A stretch of 64,000 nt of DNA from Certhia americana. Taxonomy: Eukaryota; Chordata; Aves; Passeriformes; Certhiidae. The notes under the pieces were generated by a model, which saw only the letters and a program-made list of their open reading frames with translations, had not been told where the DNA came from and made no database searches. A program made the translations under genes and the position numbers. Below, one piece after another: positions 26,846 through 39,110 of the stretch; position 1 is the first letter of the stretch, and every line of letters begins with the position of its first letter. The stretch spans positions 34,548,228 through 34,612,227 of the forward strand of contig CM031879.1 of the NCBI GenBank assembly GCA_018697195.1, written 5' to 3'.

Positions 26846-28760
26846 TATGCTTCACAGAACAATTAATTATTCTGAATAACAGGCTAAAAAAAAATAATAA
26901 TTACCCTTACCACTCACACATGAAATATGTATATTTGCACTTCATGTTGTAGGAAAGCATCTAGGTTCTATGTTTTTTTAAATATTAGGCTACAGCTACA
27001 CATTTGTATGAAAAAAAAAAGGTAGAAATAGCCTTTGCATTGGACCAGAAACTGTAGGTTGAAGTAAGCTTTTGGACTTGGTTTGATTTAAGAAAGTTCT
27101 AGTGTGCTTGAGAAATTTATTTATTACAGTTTTCTGTATGGAGCATTAGGTGATATGGTGCATTTATAGGAGCCAGGCCATTGAACAGAGAGGAGAGTGA
27201 GATTTTTGAGTTCAGTCTTTATATTTTACAGAAAGCCGGGGAGTAAAGAGAATGACAGGTCTAACATTTCTCAGGTTGTTTCTCACCTTATGGAGAACAC
27301 ACTTTTTAGGGTTCTGTCCCAGTCCCAATTTTGAAAAGGGTAATGCTTCACAGACATAGACAAGCTACAAAGGAGCTAACAAGAAGCTTTTGAAATAACA
27401 GTGAATAGATGCTAAGCTGTATTCAGTGAAGTTAGAAAAAATGTATGTAGAACATTGTTTTCAGTTAAATTAATTTCAACTCTGTAATAATGTGTCTTCC
27501 TGAGATATGTGTTGGTGTTAGTAGGAATAGATTAGCTTACTGAGTTTAAAATTCTAGGAATATATTAATTTATGGATGATAATATCACATTCCCAGTCAC
27601 TAAGCTCGGGCAAATAAAACAAAGACAACATGTCAGTGTTGTCTTGTAGCAGATTAGAAAATTGTGCTATATAATTAGCATTTTAATAACTAGCTAACCC
27701 AACATTCATTTTTTTAATAAATATAAACTGATAGAAGTAAGTGGGTGGAATCCATTGTACCTAATTTAAGCACATAATTTATAGCAAACTTCTAGGTGCC
27801 TCTTAGGTCATTCACAATAAAGAAAATTTTTCAAATATCAGGAGGAACGAGTATGTGTTGTGCAGATGTAAATGCTTACAAACACATCTACCTTTGGAGA
27901 CCTTCAAGACATCTGATGATTATGAATATAAAAGTTGGGAATCCTCTACAAAGACTCTGAACTTTCAAAGTGTTTTGGGTTGTGAAGATGAAGGGACAGA
28001 TATTACACATAGGGTACTTATATTTACTCTCCCAAAGGGTGAGTAAGAAGGATAAATGAAAACCACCCTAAAATGTTTTGATGGCTATTGGAGTTCAAGG
28101 AGTGTTGTGGTTCAATTTCCTCCATGAGCTGTTTCCTCAGTGGTATTCAGGAAGGTAGTTCATTACTCAAGAAAGCATCCTTTTAATCACTAGTCCATAA
28201 TGATTAGATTTATAGAAATGCAATATAGAAAAATGTGAAATACCTCTCTGGAGAAAATATAAACTGAAAGTTCCTGTGAAAGACTCATATACAATAATTA
28301 CCGCTGCTATCAGTAAATATTGCATATAGAATTTAATAATATTTGGAAATGAGGGAAACTGGTCAAAGAGCATTTAAAAAATCAATATTTTTATTGATTT
28401 TAGTTTTGTCCACTGTGGAGAACCATTATATACCTATCAGGAAGAAAAGATTTAAGAATTTGATTCATGTTGTACTGAATGGGTTTGGGTACCTGAAAGT
28501 TTAGCATTTTCTCATTGATGAAAACTTGCTGCAGTTTTTAGATAATTCTTTAGTATTGAAATATCTCTCTCTGGAAAAAAAAAAAATATCCACATAATGA
28601 AGGCACTCAATACAGAGAAGAGGCACACATAACCATCAGTGGTTTTCAAATCTGGTTTTCAGGCACAACTGAAAAGACAGCTCAAAATACAACAAATACC
28701 ATATCCTGGATAGTACTTACTATTTTAGTGATTCTTTTTTCCCCCCATATTTAAATAACC

Positions 28761-28832
28761 CTAAATTTAGCTTTAAATCAGTTAACTGATTTAAATTCTA
28801 ATTAAAATTCTACTACATTATAATAGAATTTT
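28761..28832. repeat. cluster of three inverted repeats
   Basis: Three are visible. ctaaatttag (28761-28770) is a 10-base perfect palindrome. 28772-28795 is a 24-base perfect palindrome whose half is tttaaatcagtt. aaaattcta (28804-28812) pairs with tagaatttt (28824-28832). All are AT-rich, which raises the chance expectation, but the 24-base palindrome is long. Confidence 0.85.
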
Positions 28833-31800
28833 ACAAATTCCCTAGAGCCCATTTTTTTAACAAATCTTGATATCACAGAATGAAAATTATTAAAAATTTA
28901 AATAGGGTAGCACAATAACCTTTGGGATGCTTTGTGCTACATTTTTAAACCAGTAGGTGGAAAAAATGAGATAGGAATTCCAAAATAATTGGAGGAAGAA
29001 AATAGAAAATGTTCATGTTTTATTCTATGAGAAGCTATTGAAATTTAATACATTACAGACATAATCACAGGAAAACTGCAGCAGAATGTATTCTGTTTGT
29101 GCTTACTTTTCAATTAACTTCCTGAGGACTTGCTGAAATCAGTCTCCTTTAACTCCTTCTACTTTCTGCATCAAAGTCACCATGCCAAAGCCCTTCTGCT
29201 TCTTTAGAGTTCATCACTCCTAATAGAATAATAAGCAAGCTCCAAGTAACAGGTTTTTTATGTAACTGCCTCTTCTTTTGTATTTTGTCTTATTACGATT
29301 TCACTGAAAACACTGGTGGCCTTGAAAGTGTTCAGCATTTTTTCAGTAGGGTTCTTTACCCAGATCTACTTTTCTTTACCTGCAAAACTGAATTTAAGAA
29401 ATCATTTTGTGTGCATATTGCAGTGCACTGACGTTACAGGCATCTCATATTGCTATCCAGCTTATGGACTCTACTGACACAGATCATTGCTTTGAGTTCA
29501 TTATTCTGAAATCAAATGTTTCATTGGGATACTAAAAATAATAGCTTCAAGATACACAAAAAGAAAATTAAATTTCTGTGTCTGAAGGACTTATTTTCTC
29601 TGATTAGTAATCAGAAATGAAGGTATAGTGCAATGAAAATATTATTATTCATCAGCCAAACTTCAGTAGGACATGATACATGCTTCCATCTTACCTATCC
29701 TGTTGTTGGATAGAAAGGTAGCTTTCAGAGGATTTGATATATCACCTCAAATTCTCTTTAGATGAAGACAACTGAAGTCCACAACTCCTTTGTGAAAGAA
29801 GTGGTCTCACTACATGATTAGTGTTGCAGTATTCTGCAAATTAATTTGGTGTTGCTCCTCTACAGCAGATGGGATATCAGGCACTATGGAGTGCTCTAGT
29901 CCAGCTTTCAGCTGCTGCTCTAAAATAGTGTACATAAATTCTGTATTATACCTGTCATCCCTGTATGAATGTCTCAGACCCTAAAGCTTTTCAGATAGAC
30001 ACAGAGGAAAGCTGAGGTATTTGACTTAGCAAGGGAAGGGATTCAGCTGGTCATGGACATCAGTAAAACACACGCAGACAAGGAGCTTTAGCATGTCTTG
30101 TGCACTTGAAACAATGTGGGTCATTTTTCTCAGCATTACAGTCTTAAATTTTGTATAAATATCCTTTTTGACACCTTATGTTTATTATGTGTCTGCCTTG
30201 ACTTTCAGCTACATGGCCTTGGTGAGAGAAGCATATCTGAAAAAGAAAACCATGTATTTGAAAACATTGACCCTTAAATTGGCCGTTCCTTCATATTTTA
30301 AAATATATTCTTCTAGCTTTCATATCCAGATATGGAATATCTGATATCTTTTTCTTCCTTCTCTCATACATGTCAAAGAAAAAAATCCTCTCATTTTCTA
30401 TTAATAAAGCTGAATTGTGATTATTTCACCATCAGATTTTTTTTACTTTAAACCATGGATCTTCTGTGACTGATATGAAACTATTAGGACATGGATAATT
30501 AGGGTACTGTATTAATCACTGTTAGCAAACTGGAGGAATGATTAATGCAAAAAATTGCTAATTTCACAGTTTATTTGTGACACAAAATTCTCAGAAAGTA
30601 ATTTATATTCCTGGAAATATTCCTAGCTATTTTATTTTTCCTATGAAACAAAGTAATAAGAAAGATTAATAGTGGCTCTCAGATGGCCTATAATTTATTC
30701 TTTTAATCAAAAAGTAAATACAGAATATTATATAACTCAATTCTTGAAAAAAACTTTTTACAGGATGAAAAGCAGATCTAAGCAGAATTTGTCCTCTCTG
30801 CTACTATACTTGCAACTGAAAAACAAACCCTTAATGTTTTTTTCTTAATAGACCCAATGCAGGAAATGAAGACTGTGTCTGACTTCTTTATTGTTTTTCT
30901 CTTTGCAGTAGAAAGTCTAAATAACCTGCTTCTGCTAAACAGTGCTGGACTCCCATGGTGGAACTTGCAGAATCTTATGTATCTTCCTGTGTTTTTACCA
31001 CATATTTTATACATGCTTTATGAAGCCAGCTGTTGAATGTAATCTTATCTCTACTCAACATAAGGAGTTCTTCTGCCCCCTGCCACTGCTGCCCAGAAGA
31101 ATCATTTATTTTTGTGAACATTCACTACAATTTTCTTGCTTATTATAGCATCCTTCAAGAAGGGAAGCATTACAACTCAATTTAGTAGAAGACGTCCAAT
31201 AACAGTCATATAAATGCCTAAAGTGATGAACATCTCCTGCAACCAAAAGCAGTTCTATTGTCAGAGGGATTGCAGTCTGAAGGGCTGTTCATGCCCAGAC
31301 CATAGGAAAAATATAAGTCTCAAATCAGCTGCCCATGCATTGGAGAGCACTCAGCAGATTGGGCACCATTCATTGCCACTGCTTCCCACTAACAGCAAAA
31401 GGTTTGAACAAAACACGAGAGGAAAACGAAACCAGTGTTTTCTGTTGTAATGCCTCCATCTCTGACCAGCTTCTCAAACATTTTGTTGTTAAAATCATGC
31501 CCATGCTTAAATAAGAAAATATGAGTTTTAGGAATATAAAAAGGGAGAAAAAAGAAAATGTTCATATGGAGGAAAAAATTAGCTACTGCACGTATGCCTT
31601 TATTTGTAGTGAAATATATACTGGCACTTGTTTAATTCTCTCACACTTGAATACAAAACTATGTTGCAAATTGTGTGAAGATGTATTTATAGTTTTGTTT
31701 TGATGTTTATTGTTAGAACAAAATAAATACACACAATTATTGGGTTTTATGGAGCACGCAATAAGCAGTGCAATTTGTAAAACTGTGGATTAACAGTCAT

Positions 31801-32210
31801 TATTTCATCCTAATGCATCACTTCTTCCTTAACATTTAAAACCAAAGTTTTATTTTGTTAATAAATACAAGCAAGAATACAAGTTATATACAAACGCTTC
31901 AGGTACACAGCAAGAAAAGGAAGCTGTCATTATTGGTGCATTTTGTCCTTGGCTATTTACAGGTCTTTTCATCAGTACCTTGTAGAGGCAGTTGTCTGAA
32001 AGGGGTCTTCATGAATGGACCAACCATGAAAGCATGAATTTCATGTCACGTAACTTATCACCTGTATGTTAAATCATCCCCCAAAGTGAGCAGGAAAAGA
32101 TAAATAGGAGAAAGTACCTCTGTCAGCTGACTTTCAGGCAGCAGTGGGTGAAATAAGGTACATCAAATACTGATGGAAACGCTGTTCAACTTCTACTAGC
32201 TTTGAGATCA

Positions 32211-32240
32211 AAGTTTCATCATGTTTCATCATGTTTCATC
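32211..32240. repeat. 10-bp tandem repeat, three copies
   Basis: The unit atgtttcatc is present three times in tandem, the first copy reading aagtttcatc. It is a simple minisatellite-like duplication. Confidence 0.9.
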
Positions 32241-34489
32241 AAACAACTTCTAACTCACTTAACACAGACACAAATCATAGCAGCAAACTAAGTGCCAGCA
32301 TTTTTACCAATTTTATATCATCTAAGAAGTTTGGGGGCTGTATGGGACAGATATATACAGCACGAGCATTTATGAGTTCAAAATTTCCCTGCAAACAACA
32401 GCCACAGCAAAAAACAAAAAAACCCAAACAGAATCAAGGACAATAAAATCAGCGAAACCAAAAGAATCAGAGCCTGAGTGAACATATAAAATCTGTTGCA
32501 TGGTCAGCCATTAAGGTAGCAATGGTTACAGCAACAGCATGAACAAGACCTGTCCCTGATGCTATTCTGGAGTATTTAACAAATATTATCCATTCTTATG
32601 TCATAGACAATGTCCAGAAAAAAGCTGATCCATTAACAATTGTATATACTTTTCCCTGACTGCAGTTTTGGAAAAGAGGTTGCAGGGCTGCTGTTTTCTG
32701 ATTTCAAAAATTCTTGATGGCACAGAAAATTTGCAAACACTTGTCTTCTGAAGGCTGAGAAGGATACAAAACTTTAAAACTGATTTCTTCCCTCTTTTAA
32801 AAATTCCATCCACTTTCTCCTCCTCATACGTTTTTGCTGCTCCCTGCTCTCCCACCCAAAAAGAAAAAAAAGTCTCCTTTTTTTCATGCAAGCGTTTGGA
32901 GGTGATTTATGTCATAGCAGCTGCTCTCAAGCTCAAGCTGACATATAGACCACAATATGACATAAATCCTAAATGGCAAACATATAACTGCTGCATTTAG
33001 TGTGTATTGAACTGTTGATTCCACATGGATGCTATAAAAAAAGATCACCCCTTCTGGCAGATATGAATTTTTATATTATTCCTTTTTTTTTTTTTTCCCA
33101 TCTTCAGTCCAGATTTGAGAATCTGTTGAAATCTTTATTATTGTTCACTTGGTTTTGCTTTTCCTTGTGGTTTGGTTTCTTATTTTCAGGGACATTTCTT
33201 TCTGTCACTGTAACGTTGTCAGTTTGTTCTCAAAGCTAACAGTCCAACAGACATCCCTTCCTGCCATCTCCTCTGATATTAAATCAAATGGCCCAGAACA
33301 GTTCAGTCATTGTAAAGGAATAATAAAATTTCTACTGTACAAGGTATTCAGGAAATGACAAGACATCAGTGGGTGTTTAAACATGTATTTTGTACTCTGG
33401 AAAAAAACCTGAGATCTCTAACGGCACAAGGAAAATTTTATTAAAACAAGTAATGAAAGTACACAGGCATCAGAAATATGAGAAACTAATTCCTTTTGAT
33501 ATTTAAATGCAAGTCATGAATTTTTCTATATTGGGAGTTCAAAGGTACTGAGAAACAAGTGTAGAAAATCAGGTCAATCACCCAACTGGCCCCTTCCTTC
33601 AAGCTTGTGCTGAAGTGAAACCTTCATTCTAAAGTCAGGTATTTTTCTCTATTTTATAGCTTCATAGTTGACAATAATACCAATAAGGAGAAGCAAATGA
33701 TGTTGAGATTTTTTTTTGTTCATCATTATTTAGCCAGGGAAAATCTATTTAAAATCCATTCTCCTGTTTCAAAGTTTTTCTGTAAGTATATCTGAAAGTT
33801 ACTAGGGAGGCTCTAAATTTTAGCATGCTGGATAAAACATAATGAAATGGCTAAAATCAATAAACAGGATGAGATGGTCATTGCTATTCCAAACTTGTTT
33901 CTTCAAATTGACAGTTGTTAAGCCTTTTTGAACTAAATTGAGACACAGAGTGGATGACATACCATGACTAGGGCTTACCACATGTCAGGGATTTTCTTTT
34001 TAAACTCCTGTGAATTTTGCTGTGATTTGTAAGCAAAACCTGAATGCAGTGGTAGCATTGCATCAAAAAGATACTCTCTAAAGGCAGTGGAAGGAAAAAG
34101 CGGTCAGTTTGTTTTTTTAGTGACTCATCATGCTTTTTAAATATGATTTAAATATTTTCAACTAAATATTTGGGGTAAATATTTTTCACAAATCAAAAGA
34201 TTAGTGGGCATTGGTAGATGTTAATATCCCTTTTTCTGTTATCCAGGCTTTAAAAAGAGTCCCTGGTACTGTTTGTAAATCTATAATACTAATAAATTTT
34301 TCTGAAAATGTAAATTTTTTTACCTTCTCATAATTTCTGCATTATTAATGGCCTCTAAAGAATTAGTAATTAGTTAGCTTATAGAAAAATGCCTGAATTC
34401 CCCCAAAACAGACTATAATTTTCTTAGGTGAAAATGTCTGCTTGCAGGAAGGGCAATAATAAACTCTTTAGGGTTGTGCTATGTTTCTC

Positions 34490-34505
34490 TGTGTGTGTGT
34501 GTGTG
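34490..34505. repeat. (GT)n microsatellite
   Basis: Eight GT units are visible. It borders a GC-richer patch of about 180 bases. Confidence 0.9.
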
Positions 34506-36106
34506 CATTCCCAGAGGAGGCACAGTGGGAATGATGAGAGAGGGATGCTGAGAGGGGCTGATTCCTGCAAGCCCGTTTGGCCCAGGGCTCTAGCCTGCGG
34601 GTAGGAATAGCATGGCTCTGTGGGAACCCTGTGTCCTGCAGTTTAAGCAGTGGATTGGAAGGATCACTTGATCCAAGCACTTGGAGGCTTCCAGGCTTCT
34701 TTTGCAGACAGCTTGATTACTGACTTCATGTCAACAAAATGAGTTTCACCTGTGGATTGTAGTGCATCTTCTCTAAATGGATGTTTTAGACGGTTAATCA
34801 ACCTTTTTAATCCTCCAGTAACATTGTTACCTACAAAATCCCTGAAAAGCCTGTCTTACATACCATAAGAAATAATTCTTTGTTCTTTTTTGGACTCCTC
34901 TTTGAAGATAGTGGTGAAAGTAAATGAAAATATGACATAAGAAGATATTTTAAATTTCCCTTTAGCTAAATTCACTTGAGGCTCAGACATATGCAGCATT
35001 TAATCACCACCCATGATTTGCAAAACACTGTGAGTACGCTCACAGTAAGTGAGTGAAGAGTTTTATTTGTGGCATTGAGATCAGAGAAAAACTCTGCATG
35101 AGGCTGGTACATAAACACTAAGACTGTCATGTCGCTGAATCAAGAACGCCTTAACCTGCATGGTCAGGCAAAGGCTGCACTGAGCACATGGTACAAATCC
35201 ACGAGCTCTTGGTGTTGCCAAGTTCTTTGTGCACCACTGTCAAGGCCGACAGGTGAGCTTCCTGTCTGAGAGCTGGCTTTCCCACAGAGCTGGCAGTTTT
35301 AAGGTAAATTCCCTAAAGATAACAACAAGGAAAGATGAGCTAATATAAATGCAACTAGGCAGTCAGGTTCAGGTAATAGTCATTGCCTGGATAATTTATA
35401 AGTTTTCAGCTTTTCTCAGCATTACTGACATACCAGACCTCAGAAACTGTATTAAGCCATAGACTGTCGTGGGTGCAAAGCAGTTTGCACAGAGCATGAA
35501 AGAAAAATTGCAAAGTGTTTCAATATTGCTAAGTTTTATTTTAACTTTGTCTTCACACTAGTTTATAGGAGTTAATCCCTCTCCTCATTTCTAATAGACA
35601 AAGATTAATTGGTCCTCTTTATCAGAACATTTGGTGATTAGGAATGTTCTTTTCTCACATGCATCTTCCATCATGGAGTGTAGCCGCTCAATAAAAATAT
35701 GTGCTCCAAACCACAGCATCCATTTTTCAATATAGCAATGTACAGCAACAGGTTACTGCTTTTGTAAAGCTATTACTTTTACTGTCAACGTGTCTGCTGC
35801 TAGAAGCTGTCTCATTAGACAGGATAAATTGGAACAGCATAACAAAATTTGACCAGGCAAGAAATTAGGTTTTATTATATACATATATATACCTAAACAC
35901 ACAGAGGTAAACATGTGTACACACACAGACAAGACAGTGTAACTGAAAGAATAATCGTAACATCAGTGGTAGAGTACACAGGTGTATATTGCATCTGTGA
36001 AACAGAAACAATTGTTTTCTGAATATAGACAATTTGATAATGTAAATATAATGGTGTTCCTATCAGAGACATTTAAATAAACCATGAAGCAAAAAATATC
36101 CAGGAC

Positions 36107-36508
36107 TGGCATGGGTTTACTTTGGCTGGGTCCTGGGTGCCCACCAAGCTGCTCTATCACTTGCACTTCTTAGTTGGGCAGGGGAGGGAAAAGAAGGCTG
36201 AAAAATCATAGGCTGAGACAACACAGTTTATTAAAGGAAAACTGGAATGATATATATGCAAAAGAAAAGAAAAAGAAATTGAATTTTTTTCTAGTTTCCA
36301 TCATCAAGTGATGTCCAGACACTTCCCAGGAAGCAGGTCTGCAGCATGCATAGCAGTTGCTCTGGAAGGCAAACATAATTAATGAATTCCTTCCTCCTCT
36401 TTTTTTTACTGCTCAAACTAGGTACCTAAACCAGCTTTATACCCAACATCCAGATTAACTACTCTTCCCTGTCAGTTCACAGATATTATTTTCCCATTCC
36501 ATGGACTA
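36107..36508 (-). mobile_element. ERVL-type LTR (3' LTR of a truncated provirus)
   Basis: Read on the plus strand the left end (atgggtttactttggctggg, then gtgcccaccaagctgctcta) is the reverse complement of the 3' end of avian ERVL LTRs, which finish in a '...tgggcacc...cagccaaggt...' line. The LTR is therefore on the minus strand. A pyrimidine block at 36509-36522 (a purine tract on the minus strand) sits just outside the inner end and suits a polypurine tract, which fixes the inner boundary at about 36508. It adjoins integrase-coding sequence with no envelope region between, as is usual for the env-less ERVL group. The middle of the LTR is diverged. Confidence 0.75.
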
Positions 36509-36522
36509 TCTCCACCCCTCCA

Positions 36523-37120
36523 GATGGTCAAAACCAGACATGATTTAGGCGCCATTCCATCAAGACTGATAATCAGGATAGGTGAAGCAGCACAGCACCA
36601 ACCTGGCCCAGATCATCATCGTAATCTCCTTGCTCCTCACAAAATTCATTCTGCCTTGGTTCACATCATTCCTGCTATATTTCCTGCAACATACAACAGA
36701 TTAATTTCCCCCAGAGTTAAATCTCCTTGAGATGTACGCCAGGTCTCCCTATCCTTCTGCATTAATGGAAAGCCCAGCTTTTGAGTAAAGACAATCTCAT
36801 GTTTGCGTTTGGCTTTTCCCTTGGGAGGAGAAATCCACAATGTCTTTCCCAGCCACTTCCCTATGTAGAACATGGACCTTACCTCCTCCTGTGGTATGTA
36901 GGAAACCTGTTTTGGGTGGAGCTGGATGGTTTGCAGTTCTTCTGATGCTAAGCAACCAAGTGGCTTCTGCTAAATTTACCCCCATTACTTCCATGCCCCA
37001 TTGCCTTATGCTCTCAACATAGTTTTTAGTAATCCATTGTAACTCTCAGCCTTTCCAGAGGCTTGAGGGTGATGGGAATGTGACATATTCACTCACTGCC
37101 ATTTCTTTGTCCAAAAGGGG
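36523..37120 (-). pseudogene. ERVL endogenous retrovirus pol, integrase C-terminal part, degraded
   Basis: On the minus strand, near 37020-37085, one frame reads a PQASGKAESYNGLLK stretch. This fits the retroviral integrase 'PQ..GK.E..N..LK' motif, whose glutamate is the last residue of the D,D-35-E triad. Continuing downstream, a frame at 36661-36873 reads an open stretch of about 70 residues (including KWLGKTLWISPPKGK) that fits the integrase C-terminal DNA-binding region. Stops and frameshifts between and before these parts show a dead copy. Protease, reverse transcriptase and the first two catalytic acidic residues are missing, and similarity ends at about 37120. The LTR follows directly on the same strand. 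I infer an old truncated provirus with no coding capacity. Confidence 0.75.
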
Positions 37121-38699
37121 GTTTTTTTGATATTTTGGAGGTGCAAATATAGAAAAAATAGAAACAGATTTCCTAAGAAAATTAAAAATTAAAGTGATAT
37201 TAAATAACATTGTAGCTGTGTTATTTCAATATGAAGTCCCAAAGAAGGTTCTGGGATGCAAAAATAAACTAAAAAATGTGAGGAGTAATTGATTTCCCTG
37301 TAAAAGCTAGTTTAATCATGTAATTTCCTTAGCGACAGAGGCATTAGAATTTTAATTCCTGAGGGTACACAGATGAAGGAGTGAAGTGAGCCAGCACTGA
37401 AGTTCTGGCTTGGGTTGTCACTCATAATTAGGTTTACAAGTGCCTGATTTCATTGCATATGGAGAAATGGTTCAATCTGCTTTAAGTATTTATCCAACAA
37501 AAGAGATTTCTCCATACAAGATCTTTAGGAGCTGAGAACTATCAAGTTAGGCTTGTGTCTTCAATCATTTTTCTGACCTCTGATTTCACTGCATGTAAAT
37601 ATAGACAGCTTACATAAGTATAAAATTGCAAGAAAAATTAGTAGGCCTTCACTGTATTCTGAATTTTCCCACTTAGAGCAATATTTTTGTATATGTATAT
37701 TTTGTATAGGAAAGCATGTTCATGCACATACAAATAAATCTGTCTGTATAAACAGATAATTCCACCCCCCCCATTCATTTCTCTTATGTTCTTGTTAGTG
37801 TTCACATCTAACTTGCTGTTCTTCCAAGAAGCATGGGAAACACATTGTGCAAATTCTGCCACTTTCATAATCACATTTAAACAGCTCTTAAAAGCAACAA
37901 TTACAATAAAAGACTCAATTTCCCTCAATGGAGAAGAGCTATCTAGGTCACATTTTTTGAACACAATTTCTATGCAGTATTGTGGGAACTAGAAACCTGG
38001 GCCAATACCAAAATGGCAGCCCTGGGCCAATACCAAAATGGCATCTGCGACTTTATGTCAAAGAAGGGTAGGCAAAGCAAAAGCAAATTATTAATAGCAT
38101 CTTTATTCATGAAAGAGGTGCTTAATACTGTTAATATTAGGGGATTATCTTTGGTATCTTTTGAATTTTACTTTTTGTGAAGAACCTGGCCAGGATATCA
38201 GTTAAACCCAAGTATGAGAGCCTTTATACTTGTGGGTCTTTGTTTGCAATTTTACAGTAGCATTTCTCTCTGATCCAGGGGGATTGTATAATAATTGATT
38301 TGTGTGAGTTCAGACTGTCATTTTTCTTTTGGACTCTTAAATTCCAATTTCAGTTCCACACTATCAGAAAAAGTGGGAATTTCTCGACACAGAGGTCCAG
38401 ATACTGCAAGGCTTTACAGATACTGGATTGTCCAATCATAAAGAGGGCAAACCTGTAATGGGAAGGTGCTTAGGAAGTCAGTGGATATTAAAGCTTGGTC
38501 TACTCAGTTGCTGCAACCTGTGTTTGCTTGGCAGGAGTTCACATATCTCCTCTATGTTCTTTTTACACTTTGCTGTTATATGTTTCATTCATTACATAAA
38601 GTGAGCTTGCACTTCTCATTCTTTTTTCTAGTTCTGTATCTACAAATTCTGTACTGCAAACCAGTGTTATTCAATTTCATCCGCGTTTCTTAGAGCAGT
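37121..38699. other. AT-rich non-coding DNA
   Basis: No gene was recognised. It holds a run of eight C near 37764-37772 and a 25-base tandem duplication at 37996-38044. Open frames on the two strands overlap at 37638-37992 and lack motifs. Confidence 0.65.
37996..38044. repeat. 25-bp tandem duplication
   Basis: The unit beginning cctgggccaataccaaaatg occurs twice in succession with a 25-base period and almost no divergence, suggesting a recent slippage event or a variable-number repeat. Confidence 0.92.
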
Positions 38700-39110
38700 T
38701 GTCAGAGCAGCTGGGGAGTGCTGTATGATGAATTAACATCCGTGGAAATAAATATAGTAGCTTGGTTTTCAAAGGTGAGATTTATTCAATGGAAGAACAT
38801 AAATACTTGCCAGGTGGTACTTTGACAGAGGTTAGCTTTTTGCAGTGCAAAAAGATCTCTGTAGTTTTTGCGTCCAACAGCAGTTATGATGGGGAGCTGT
38901 GCAGTGTGATGTCAGGAAGCAGTAGGAGAGGGATTGCTCCACAAAGCAGGACTGGGGTCCCTCTGGGGAGCCCTGATGGGTTCAACAGGGCCTGGGCTGA
39001 GCGAGCAGAGCTCTGGGGTCCCAGGCTGAGCCTGCTCTGGGCTCCTTGCCTTGCAAGTGAGGCTCCCTTGACAAGCTGTTTGGGGTCATGCAGTCCTCCA
39101 GGTCCTGACA
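38700..39110 (-). mobile_element. candidate solo LTR, family unknown
   Basis: The block starts tgtcag (38700-38705) and ends ctgaca (39105-39110), a perfect 6-base inverted repeat of the TG...CA type that bounds retroviral LTRs. Read on the minus strand, an AATAAA signal (38781-38786) lies about 80 bases before the 3' end, a position that suits the R/U5 part of an LTR. The U3-like half (38880-39110) is clearly GC-richer than its surroundings. I saw no matching target-site duplication in the flanks and cannot name a family, so this is structural inference only. An open frame crosses the block but is probably incidental. Confidence 0.45.

Larger units (their letters stand above)
26846..36106. 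other. long AT-rich non-coding stretch
   Basis: Nine kilobases with no supported gene and no named interspersed repeat. It contains a cluster of inverted repeats at 28761-28832, a 10-base unit repeated three times at 32211-32240, T-rich runs near 33083-33097 and a GT run at 34490-34505. That GT run is followed by a distinctly GC-richer patch to about 34690, and another less AT-rich patch lies at about 35130-35290. Short open frames are scattered on both strands without recognisable motifs. Confidence 0.6.
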
